Shown in pieces: positions 1-5,538 of a stretch of DNA of 5,538 nucleotides. Origin of the DNA: DASUBN01 sp035691665 (GTDB lineage Bacteria > Pseudomonadota > Gammaproteobacteria > Natronospirales > REEB76); NCBI GenBank assembly GCA_035691665.1, contig DASSIS010000098.1, positions 1 to 5,538 of the forward strand, given 5' to 3'. The first letter of the stretch is position 1; each line of letters opens with the position of its first letter. Below the pieces are notes generated by a model, which was given only the letters and a program-made list of their open reading frames with translations, searched no databases and was not told where the DNA came from. A program made the translations under genes and the position numbers.

Positions 1-701
1 ACGATGGTCACCTGGATGAGACCGATGGTGATGTAGGGTCCGATCTTGCCCACCATGAGTTCCACGGTGCTGACGGGCGTGGTGATGAGCAGCTCCAGGT
101 TGCCGCGCTCCCGCTCTCGCACCAGGGCGACGGCGGTGAACAGCACCATGGTGAGGGTGAGGATCACGCCGATGAGCGCGGGCACGATGTCCACGGCGGA
201 GCGGCGCTCGGGGTTGTAGTAATTCCTCACTTCGAACAGCGGCGTGGGCGCCGCCGCCAGGTCCCGGACCTGGAGCGGCATGGCGGCCAGCCCCTGAGTC
301 ACGGCGAGCAAGGTCGGATCCGAACCGTCCACCATCAGCTGGGCGGCGGGCTGGGCGCCCGTGGCCGCGCGGCGCTCGAAGTCCGGCGGCAGGTAGATGC
401 CGACGGAGATGCGACCTTCGTCCAGCAGACGCTTGAGCTCGGCGGCGCTGGCCACCTGCTCGGTCACGTCCACCACCTGGCTCGCCTGGGCCTGGGCCAC
501 CAGCATGCGGGAGAGCTGGGTCTGGGACTGGTCCGCCACGCCGGCCTTGAGGTGCCGCACGTCGGTGTTGATGGCGTAGCCGAAGAGCACGATCTGCAGC
601 AGCGGCAATCCCACGATCATGGCGAAGGTGAGCTTGTCGCGCAGCAGCTGCCGTACTTCCTTGCCGGAGATGGCTCCGATGCGGCGCAGGGCGTCAAGCA
701 C
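1..701 (-). CDS. ABC-2 type transporter permease, partial (C-terminal part outside the window)
   Basis: This is the membrane subunit of an ABC exporter and pairs with the ATPase encoded just upstream. Translation from a GTG at 701-699 gives 233 residues before the window edge. Residues about 25-45 form a first membrane helix, 46-168 a large periplasmic domain, and 170-193 a second helix. The cytoplasmic segment RERERGNLELLITTPVS (195-211) is the conserved loop of ABC-2 permeases such as YhhJ/YbhS, and a third helix begins near 219. The segment YYNPERRSAVDIVP just before helix 2 is also typical of the family. The GTG start overlaps the ATPase stop by 8 bases and has only a weak Shine-Dalgarno, which suggests translational coupling. 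Full family members have about 370 residues and six helices, so roughly a third is missing. The substrate cannot be deduced; related systems export drugs, dyes or cations. A second permease may follow outside the window. Confidence 0.93.
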   Translation of the reverse strand, partial: MLDALRRIGAISGKEVRQLLRDKLTFAMIVGLPLLQIVLFGYAINTDVRHLKAGVADQSQTQLSRMLVAQAQASQVVDVTEQVASAAELKRLLDEGRISVGIYLPPDFERRAATGAQPAAQLMVDGSDPTLLAVTQGLAAMPLQVRDLAAAPTPLFEVRNYYNPERRSAVDIVPALIGVILTLTMVLFTAVALVRERERGNLELLITTPVSTVELMVGKIGPYITIGLIQVTI

Positions 702-1647
702 GGGGCGCCACCCGCTCGTCGCCCTCGAAGGAGGTGGCGGCCACGAACACGTCTTCCAGGTTGGCGGGGGTCTGCTGCACCTGGGCTTCGATGCCGGCGC
801 GGTGCAACAACTCCGCGATCTTCTTCACCGGCGCCGGGGTGTCGCGCTTCAAGAGCGCGTGCAGGCGCGTGCCGAGCTGGGTCACGCTCTTGATGCAGGG
901 CTCGCCGCGCAGCGCCTGGGAGGCGCGCTGGGGATCCGGCGCCTCGATCTCGAGTATCAGGGCGTCGATGCCTTCCATCAGTGCCTTGGGCGTGCCCTCG
1001 GCCACGAGCTTGCCGCGGCTGATGATGGCGAGACCGTGGCAGCGCTCCGCCTCGTCCATGAGATGGGTGGAGACCAGGATGGTGGTGCCGGCGGCCGCGA
1101 GCTCGAAGAGCCGGTCCCAGAAGTCGCGACGGCTCTGGGGGTCCACCGCGCTGGTGGGCTCGTCCAGGAACAGGAGTTCCGGTGCGTGCAGGGTGGCGGC
1201 GGCGAGCGCCAGGCGCTGCTTCTGCCCGCCGCTCATGCTGCCGGCGCGACGGTGGGCCAGGTCGGTGAGGAAATAACGCTCCATGGCCGCGGCGATTCGC
1301 GTCTCGCGCAGTGCCCGGGGCAGGGTGAAGATCTCCGCCATGAACTCCAGGTTCTCCTTGACCGTGAGGTCGGCGTAGAGGGAGAAGTTCTGGGTCATGT
1401 AGCCGAGCTTGCGGCGCAGGGCCTCGGCGTCCCGGGGCATGCGGTGGCCCAGCACTTCCGCCTCGCCGGCGCTCGGTTCCAGGAGGCCGCAGAGCATGCG
1501 GATGGTGGTGGACTTGCCGGCGCCGTTGGGGCCTAAGAAGCCGTAGACCTTGCCGCGGGGGATGGCGAGGTCCACCCCGGCCACGGCGGTGAAGTTGCCG
1601 AAACGGCGGGTGAGTCCCTGGGTGCGGATGGCGTAGGGTTCGGACAT
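694..1647 (-). CDS. ABC transporter ATP-binding protein, ABC-2 exporter type
   Basis: This 317-residue cytoplasmic ATPase powers the adjacent ABC-2 permease. All nucleotide-binding motifs are intact: Walker A GPNGAGKST at 39-47, Q-loop Q86, signature SGGQ at 139-142, Walker B LLFLDEP at 158-164 with catalytic E163, D-loop SAVD at 166-169, and switch histidine H195. A C-terminal extension of about 100 residues ends in NLEDVFVAAT, the usual tail of the YhiH/YbhF/CcmA-like exporter group. There is one nucleotide-binding domain, unlike E. coli YbhF, which has two, so the working transporter should contain a homodimer. The ATG lies 4 bases after the adaptor stop with no strong Shine-Dalgarno, so translation probably depends on coupling. 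The family is certain; the substrate is unknown. Confidence 0.97.
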   Translation of the reverse strand: MSEPYAIRTQGLTRRFGNFTAVAGVDLAIPRGKVYGFLGPNGAGKSTTIRMLCGLLEPSAGEAEVLGHRMPRDAEALRRKLGYMTQNFSLYADLTVKENLEFMAEIFTLPRALRETRIAAAMERYFLTDLAHRRAGSMSGGQKQRLALAAATLHAPELLFLDEPTSAVDPQSRRDFWDRLFELAAAGTTILVSTHLMDEAERCHGLAIISRGKLVAEGTPKALMEGIDALILEIEAPDPQRASQALRGEPCIKSVTQLGTRLHALLKRDTPAPVKKIAELLHRAGIEAQVQQTPANLEDVFVAATSFEGDERVAPRA

Positions 1648-1651
1648 GGCT

Positions 1652-2499
1652 TCAGCGGCGCAGGGAGGGGAAGTCCACTTCCACCGGCAGGCCGCTCGGG
1701 AGCGACGCGACCTCGGCCGGATCCAGGTAGACCTTGGCGAGATAGGCGAGCCGGCTGCGATCGCGCTCCGTCAGGGAGTTATAGGGCGTGAAGGCCGCAT
1801 CCTGGGAGACGAAGCGCACGGTGCCGGTATAGGGCTTGTCCACGCCGTCGAAGCGCAGGCTCGCGGCGAGTCCGGGTTGGATGCGGGCCCGCAGGGGTTC
1901 GGGCACGTAGATCTCGGCGTAAGCCGTGCTCGCATCCAAGAGCACGGCCACCACCGCGTGCATGGGCGGGCGCTCGCCCAGGTGATAGGGCAGGGAGTCC
2001 ACGGTGCCGTCCCGGGGCGCGCGCACGCTCAAGCGATCCAGGCTGATCTGGGTGTCGGCGAGGGAGGCCTGCGCCTGGCTCTGGGCATGCAGGTCGGCGT
2101 TGAGATCGGCCTGGGCGTTGTCGAGCGTCGCACGGGCCTGATCGAGAGAGGATTGGCTGGCATTGTGCTGCCGCGCCAGAGACTCGGTGCGGTCGTATTC
2201 CTTCTGTGCGTCCGCGAGCGTGGCCCGGGCGCCGGGGATGCGCGCCGCCGCCTGGTCCCGGGCGGCCTGGGCCTGGCCCAGCAGCGCGAGGTAGCGGATG
2301 TCGCCCAGCTGCAGGATGAGCTGGCCGGCCTTCACCTGGTCGCCCTCGTGCACCGCGATGTTGACGATGGGTTCCTGGTCCTCGGCCACGAGCTCGATGC
2401 GATCCCGCTCCAGGGTGCCGGGCAGGGGCAGGGCGTCGTCGCTGCCGCAGGCGCTGAGCAGGAGCGCCAGGGCGGGCAGCAGCAGGAGAGCGCGGGTCT

Positions 2500-2503
<4 letters not shown>
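1652..2503 (-). CDS. HlyD/RND-type periplasmic adaptor, predicted lipoprotein
   Basis: This 283-residue membrane fusion protein would link the inner-membrane ABC exporter to an outer-membrane channel. The N-terminus has a lipoprotein signal peptide with lipobox LSAC and the acylated cysteine at residue 19. The first half of the biotinyl/lipoyl-like domain is at about 40-70 (IVNIAVHEGDQVKAGQLILQLG region). A long alpha-helical hairpin rich in Ala, Gln and Asp spans about 73-155. The second lipoyl half is at about 157-172 (RLSVRAPRDGTVDSL). A beta-barrel part follows, at about 190-283. The reading frame is open further upstream, but the ATG at 2503 is chosen because it gives the signal peptide, has an AGGGAG Shine-Dalgarno 7 bases upstream, and overlaps the regulator stop as ATGA. 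It resembles YbhG/YhiI adaptors, with lipid anchoring in place of a membrane helix. No outer-membrane factor gene is in view, so a TolC-like protein encoded elsewhere is inferred. Confidence 0.95.
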
Positions 2504-3174
<671 letters not shown>

Positions 3175-3180
3175 AATTAT

Positions 3181-3209
3181 ATTTAATCATACGATTGATT
3201 AATTGTCAA
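3181..3209 (-). promoter_or_regulatory. Sigma-70-like promoter of the tetR-efflux operon
   Basis: On the minus strand a perfect -35 TTGACA (3209-3204) is separated by 17 bases from TTAAAT (3186-3181), with a TGn extended -10 directly before it. Six bases (ATAATT) separate the -10 from the ATG at 3174, so the predicted first transcribed base is the A of that ATG. The stretch is strikingly AT-rich against a GC-rich background. The motifs are seen directly; promoter activity and start site are inferred. Confidence 0.75.
3183..3202. promoter_or_regulatory. Candidate TetR operator (7+7 inverted repeat)
   Basis: TTAATCA-N6-TGATTAA is a perfect 7-base inverted repeat with spacer TACGAT. It covers most of the -35/-10 spacer and the first four bases of the -10 of the regulator's own promoter. 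Size, symmetry and position fit the binding site of a TetR dimer that blocks RNA polymerase. No second copy was noticed in the window. The repressor assignment is an inference from adjacency. Confidence 0.7.
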
Positions 3210-3262
3210 GCCCCCTGAAAGCCAGGCGCCGCAAGGTCATCAGCCGGCCATGAGGCCGCTGG

Positions 3263-3268
3263 TATAGT
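3263..3268 (+). promoter_or_regulatory. Weak candidate -10 element for the divergent oxidoreductase gene
   Basis: TATAGT stands 27 bases upstream of the preferred ATG at 3296 and is the best -10-like hexamer in this direction. No convincing -35 lies 16-18 bases upstream, so the call is tentative. Confidence 0.3.
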
Positions 3269-3283
3269 GACCCGGATTCACTT

Positions 3284-3288
3284 GGGGG
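3284..3288 (+). promoter_or_regulatory. Ribosome binding site deciding the oxidoreductase start
   Basis: GGGGG ends 1 base before the ATG at 3290 but 7 bases before the ATG at 3296. Only the second distance is normal, so 3296 is preferred. Confidence 0.55.
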
Positions 3289-3295
3289 TATGGCC

Positions 3296-3940
3296 ATGCA
3301 GGTGGGCATATTAGGCAGCGGCGGGGTGGGCCAGGCCTTGGGGCTGGGGTTCGCCAAGCTGGGCCACGAGGTGAAGATCGGCACCCGGGAGCCTGAGTCC
3401 GAGAAGCTCCGGCCCTGGCTCGCCAAGGCGGGGAAGAAAGCCTCCACCGGCACCTTCCAGGACACCGCCCGCTTCGCGGACCTGGCGGTGCTCGCCACCC
3501 TCTGGAGCGGCACCGAATCCGCTCTCCGGCTCGCCGATCCCGGCAACCTGGCGCGCAAGGTGGTCATGGACGTCACCAACCCCCTGCTGTTCGAGACCAA
3601 CCATCCTCCCCGCCTCGCCCTCGGCTATTCGGATTCCGGCGGCGAACAGGTGCAGCGCTGGTTGCCCCACTCCAAGGTGGTGAAGGCCTTCAACACCGTG
3701 GGCAGCGCCCACATGGTGGACCCGAAGTTCCCGGGCGGCCCTCCCGACATGTTCATCTGCGGCAACGATGCCTCGGCCAAGCAGGTGGTGGCCGGCATCT
3801 GCAAGAGCTTCGGTTGGGGTGTGGTGGACGCGGGTGGCATGGAAGGGGCCCGTCTCCTGGAACCCATGTGCATGCTGTGGGTGCATCACGGTCTCCAGAC
3901 GGGTTCCTGGGACCACGCGTTCAAACTGCTGCACAAATAA
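3296..3940 (+). CDS. NAD(P)-binding oxidoreductase of the F420H2:NADP+ oxidoreductase-like family
   Basis: This is a soluble Rossmann-fold protein of 214 residues. The N-terminus MQVGILGSGGVGQALG carries the dinucleotide fingerprint GSGGVG at 7-12. It is followed by a beta strand ending in GTREPES (29-35), where T30 and R31 sit where the NADP 2'-phosphate is usually bound. DVTNPL (92-97), VVKAFNTVG (128-136) and the C-terminal LEPMCMLWV (188-196) are family hallmarks shared with archaeal Fno and the reductase domain of STEAP proteins. The length equals that of a typical Fno. Most proteobacteria do not make F420, so the true hydride partner may be another flavin or deazaflavin; this is not visible in the sequence. 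The ATG at 3290 would add two residues, but 3296 has the better-spaced Shine-Dalgarno and the typical family start. The gene is divergent from the tetR operon and has no partner directly downstream. Confidence 0.92.
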   Translation: MQVGILGSGGVGQALGLGFAKLGHEVKIGTREPESEKLRPWLAKAGKKASTGTFQDTARFADLAVLATLWSGTESALRLADPGNLARKVVMDVTNPLLFETNHPPRLALGYSDSGGEQVQRWLPHSKVVKAFNTVGSAHMVDPKFPGGPPDMFICGNDASAKQVVAGICKSFGWGVVDAGGMEGARLLEPMCMLWVHHGLQTGSWDHAFKLLHK

Positions 3941-3987
3941 AAGGTTCTTCACCCAACTCCTGGGAAAGCGGTGGGGCATGACGACCC

Positions 3988-4014
3988 GTCATTCCGGCGA
4001 AAGCCGGAATCCAG
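3988..4014. repeat. REP-like palindromic element
   Basis: ATTCCGGC-GAAA-GCCGGAAT is a perfect 8-base stem with a GAAA loop, flanked by GTC and CCAG. Elements of the form GTCATTCC(C/G)GCGAAAGC(G/C)GGAATCCAG are scattered in intergenic DNA of many gamma- and betaproteobacteria. The minus strand reads WIPAFAGMT, a peptide often wrongly annotated as protein. It lies 47 bases after the oxidoreductase stop. There is no T-run, so a terminator role is doubtful. Confidence 0.85.
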
Positions 4015-4025
4015 TCTGAATAGGT

Positions 4026-4040
4026 GCGGCCTTCGGCCGC
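4026..4040. repeat. GC-rich hairpin
   Basis: GCGGCC-TTC-GGCCGC forms a perfect 6-base stem with a three-base loop. It directly follows the REP-like element and is not followed by a T-run. It also resembles the core CCTTCG of the degenerate repeats downstream. Confidence 0.6.
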
Positions 4041-4099
4041 CGCCAAGACGACGGCGCCTTCGCACGCGAGGCTGCGCTTCCTGCTACGCTCATGGCCCA

Positions 4100-4121
4100 G
4101 GGCAAACATCCCTGTTTGCCC
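4100..4121. repeat. Perfect 9-base inverted repeat
   Basis: GGGCAAACA-TCCC-TGTTTGCCC forms a perfect 9-base stem with a four-base loop, 86 bases upstream of the phosphoesterase start. It could be a repeat-family hairpin or, less likely, an operator. No T-run follows. Confidence 0.75.
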
Positions 4122-4141
4122 GCGTGGTGCGTGCACCGCGC
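4122..4141. repeat. Imperfect GC-rich palindrome
   Basis: GCGTGGTGC and GCACCGCGC are inverted around two bases, with one G-T pair. It abuts the preceding palindrome and adds to the impression of a folded repeat cluster. Confidence 0.45.
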
Positions 4142-4206
4142 CCTTCGCTCGCGACGCTTCTGAGACGGCTTTGCGTTATCACGCTTTCTTTATAGAGGGG
4201 TAAATC

Positions 4207-5058
4207 ATGCGTTCGTTTTTCCTGAATGCCACAGGCCTTGCTCTTGCCATCTTCTCCAGCGTGGCGATGGCCGCGCCGCCTCGTGCCACCCATGTGGTGC
4301 TGGTGATCGAGGAGAACCGCTCCTTCCAGACCATCATCGGTAGCCAAGAGGCTCCTTATATCAACGAGCTGGCCGGGAAGGGGGCGCTCTTCACCCAGTC
4401 CTTCGCCATCACCCACCCGAGCGAGCCCAACTACCTGGCGCTCTTCGCCGGCGACACCGAGGGGCTCACGGACGATTCCTGCCCCCATAGCTACACCGGC
4501 GCCAACCTCGCCGATGCGCTCACGGCCAAAGGCTTGGGGTTCGCCCTCTATTCCGAGAGCCTGCCCCAGGAGGGCTTCGCGGACTGCGGCACCCTCGACA
4601 AGCTCTATCGCCGCAAGCACAACCCGGTGCCGAACTTCGCCTCGGTGCCCACCGAGGCCAACCAGCCCTTCAGTGCCTTCCCCGCGGATTACTCCAAGCT
4701 GCCCACGGTCGCCTACGTGGTGCCCAACATGATGGACGACATGCACGACGGCACCGTACCCCAGGCGGACGCCTGGCTGAAGCAGAATCTGGACGGCTAC
4801 GTGCAGTGGGCCCTCAAGAACCACGGCGTCCTCATCGTCACCTGGGACGAGGACGACGGCACCCAGAACAACCAGATCCCCACCCTCATCGTCGGCCAGG
4901 ACGTGAAGCCCGGGAAGTACGACCAGAAGATCGACCACTACTCGGTGCTGCGCACCCTCACGGACATGTATCACCTGAAGCCCATCGGCCACGCCAAGCA
5001 GGCCAAGCCGATCAAGGGCATCTGGGTCAGCCGGTTCTTCGGTCATAAACATAAATGA
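4207..5058 (+). CDS. Exported phosphoesterase (acid phosphatase/phospholipase C superfamily)
   Basis: This 283-residue protein is predicted to hydrolyse phosphate esters outside the cytoplasm. A Sec signal peptide occupies residues 1-22, with likely cleavage after AMA. The mature part shows the PF04185-type motifs in order: IEENRSF (34-40), whose E36 and N37 are expected metal ligands; HPSEPNY (70-76), the expected nucleophile region; PNMMDDMHDG (173-182); WDEDDG (213-218); and DHYS (243-246). C92 and C127 could form a disulfide. It is much shorter than Francisella AcpA or Pseudomonas PlcH (about 500-700 residues) but fits the compact bacterial acid-phosphatase-like members. The ATG is preceded by GAGGGG six bases upstream (4195-4200). 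Substrate and pH optimum cannot be read from sequence. No Pho-box-like repeats were noticed upstream. A GNAT gene follows 29 bases later without an evident terminator. Confidence 0.92.
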   Translation: MRSFFLNATGLALAIFSSVAMAAPPRATHVVLVIEENRSFQTIIGSQEAPYINELAGKGALFTQSFAITHPSEPNYLALFAGDTEGLTDDSCPHSYTGANLADALTAKGLGFALYSESLPQEGFADCGTLDKLYRRKHNPVPNFASVPTEANQPFSAFPADYSKLPTVAYVVPNMMDDMHDGTVPQADAWLKQNLDGYVQWALKNHGVLIVTWDEDDGTQNNQIPTLIVGQDVKPGKYDQKIDHYSVLRTLTDMYHLKPIGHAKQAKPIKGIWVSRFFGHKHK

Positions 5059-5087
5059 GATAAGCGAGCGGCCACGGGGAGCGTCGG

Positions 5088-5538
5088 ATGGGCAAGCATT
5101 ACGAGACACGCCAAGAGGAATACCTGATCTCCACGGATCCCGCGAAGCTGGATCCCGCGGCGGTACACGCCTTCCTCACCACGGCCTACTGGTCACCGGG
5201 TATTCCCCTCGCCGTGGTGGAGAAGGCCCTGGAGAACTCCCTCTGTTTCGGGCTCTACCATGACGGGAAACAGGTGGGGCTCGTGCGGGTGGTGACGGAC
5301 CATGCCACCTACGGCTACCTCTGCGACGTTTATGTGCTGGAGGCGCACCGGGGCAAGGGCCTGGGGCACTGGATGGTGGAATGCGTCATGTCCCACCCGG
5401 AGCTGCAGGACCTGCGCCGCTTCACCCTCGCCACCAAGGACGCCCACGGCGTCTACGCCGCCTTCGGCTTCACGCCCCTCACGGCGCCGGAGCGGATGAT
5501 GGAGCGTTTCGACCCCAAGGTGTATGAGCGCATGGCTT
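5088..5538 (+). CDS. GNAT-family N-acetyltransferase, open at the right edge
   Basis: This cytoplasmic enzyme should transfer an acetyl group from acetyl-CoA to an amine. The frame is open from the ATG at 5088 to the end of the window, giving 150 residues. It matches a widespread small GNAT family of roughly 140-150 residues, so probably only a few codons are missing. The acetyl-CoA pyrophosphate-binding motif is RGKGLG (88-93), preceded by the core strand YLCDVYVLEAH (77-87). TLATKDAHGVYAAFGFTPL (113-131) is the usual last helix and strand of the fold, and the tail ERMMERFDPKVY is also typical of this group. A GGGGAG Shine-Dalgarno lies 6 bases before the ATG. The 29-base gap after the phosphoesterase gene suggests read-through transcription, although a functional link is not apparent. 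The acceptor substrate is unknown. Confidence 0.92.
   Translation, partial: MGKHYETRQEEYLISTDPAKLDPAAVHAFLTTAYWSPGIPLAVVEKALENSLCFGLYHDGKQVGLVRVVTDHATYGYLCDVYVLEAHRGKGLGHWMVECVMSHPELQDLRRFTLATKDAHGVYAAFGFTPLTAPERMMERFDPKVYERMA

Larger units (their letters stand above)
4053..4160. repeat. Pair of degenerate direct repeats around palindromes
   Basis: The stretch 4053-4080 and the stretch 4138-4160 can be aligned as GCGCC(C)TTCGC(A/T)CGCGA, then CGCTTC, with a small gap. The two copies lie about 85 bases apart and flank two palindromes. No gene was recognised here, and the minus-strand open frame through it reads like a repeat translation. It looks like a decayed or composite intergenic repeat; the family is not recognised. 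Confidence 0.5.

Noticed and set aside
619..1536. Plus-strand open frame of 305 codons opposite the ABC ATPase
   Set aside because: It is antisense to an ATPase with every nucleotide-binding motif, and its translation is Gly/Ala/His-rich without a recognisable domain.
3176..3181. Perfect TATAAT on the minus strand just before the tetR ATG
   Set aside because: It is 22 bases from the TTGACA box and would place the transcription start inside the coding region; TTAAAT with a 17-base spacer fits better.
3952..3966. Possible terminator hairpin (CCCA/TGGG) after the oxidoreductase gene
   Set aside because: The stem is only four bases and no T-run follows.
3311..3979. Minus-strand open frame of 222 codons opposite the oxidoreductase gene
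   Set aside because: It is His/Gly-rich with no domain, while the plus strand encodes a clear Rossmann-fold protein.
3921..4136. Small minus-strand open frame containing WIPAFAGMT
   Set aside because: This peptide is the usual translation of the REP-like element, and the rest comes from the palindromes and repeats; there is no sign of a real gene.
4171..4196. TTGCGT and TATAGA as a promoter for the phosphoesterase
   Set aside because: The spacer is only 14 bases, and the predicted start would leave the ribosome binding site out of the transcript.
4090..5109. Long minus-strand open frame of 339 codons opposite the phosphoesterase gene
   Set aside because: It is low-complexity (rich in Gly, Val, Leu, His), matches no family, and lies antisense to a gene with intact catalytic motifs and a signal peptide. 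It is a GC-rich shadow.

Overview
The window is GC-rich, tightly packed DNA of proteobacterial type. The gene families, the lipoprotein lipobox and the stem-loop repeat built on ATTCCGGC-GAAA-GCCGGAAT all fit a high-GC gammaproteobacterium (or a betaproteobacterium). That placement is inferred from style and gene content, not from a phylogenetic marker.

Left part, minus strand (3174 down to 1): a compact efflux operon in the order TetR-family regulator, lipid-anchored HlyD-type periplasmic adaptor, single-domain ABC ATPase, ABC-2 permease. The permease runs off the left edge. The genes overlap or nearly touch (ATGA overlap, 4-base gap, 8-base overlap), so they are almost certainly co-transcribed and translationally coupled. 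The layout recalls the E. coli cecR-ybhGFSR locus, except that the ATPase has one nucleotide-binding domain instead of two. The AT-rich region upstream of the regulator holds a consensus-like promoter with a 7+7 inverted repeat lying across its spacer and -10. This is a strong candidate for an autorepression operator, and the promoter geometry predicts a leaderless mRNA.

Middle, plus strand: divergent from the regulator is a 214-residue Rossmann-fold oxidoreductase related to F420H2:NADP+ oxidoreductases. A 266-base non-coding gap follows, holding a mosaic of hairpins and degenerate short repeats that includes a widespread REP-like element.

Right part, plus strand: an exported phosphoesterase (acid phosphatase/phospholipase C superfamily, PF04185 type) with a signal peptide, then 29 bases later a GNAT N-acetyltransferase that is open at the right edge and probably lacks only its last few residues.

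No RNA gene, CRISPR array, transposase or phage gene was seen. I found no clearly new multi-gene system. The points most worth a second look are the operator/leaderless promoter of the regulator and the repeat mosaic.
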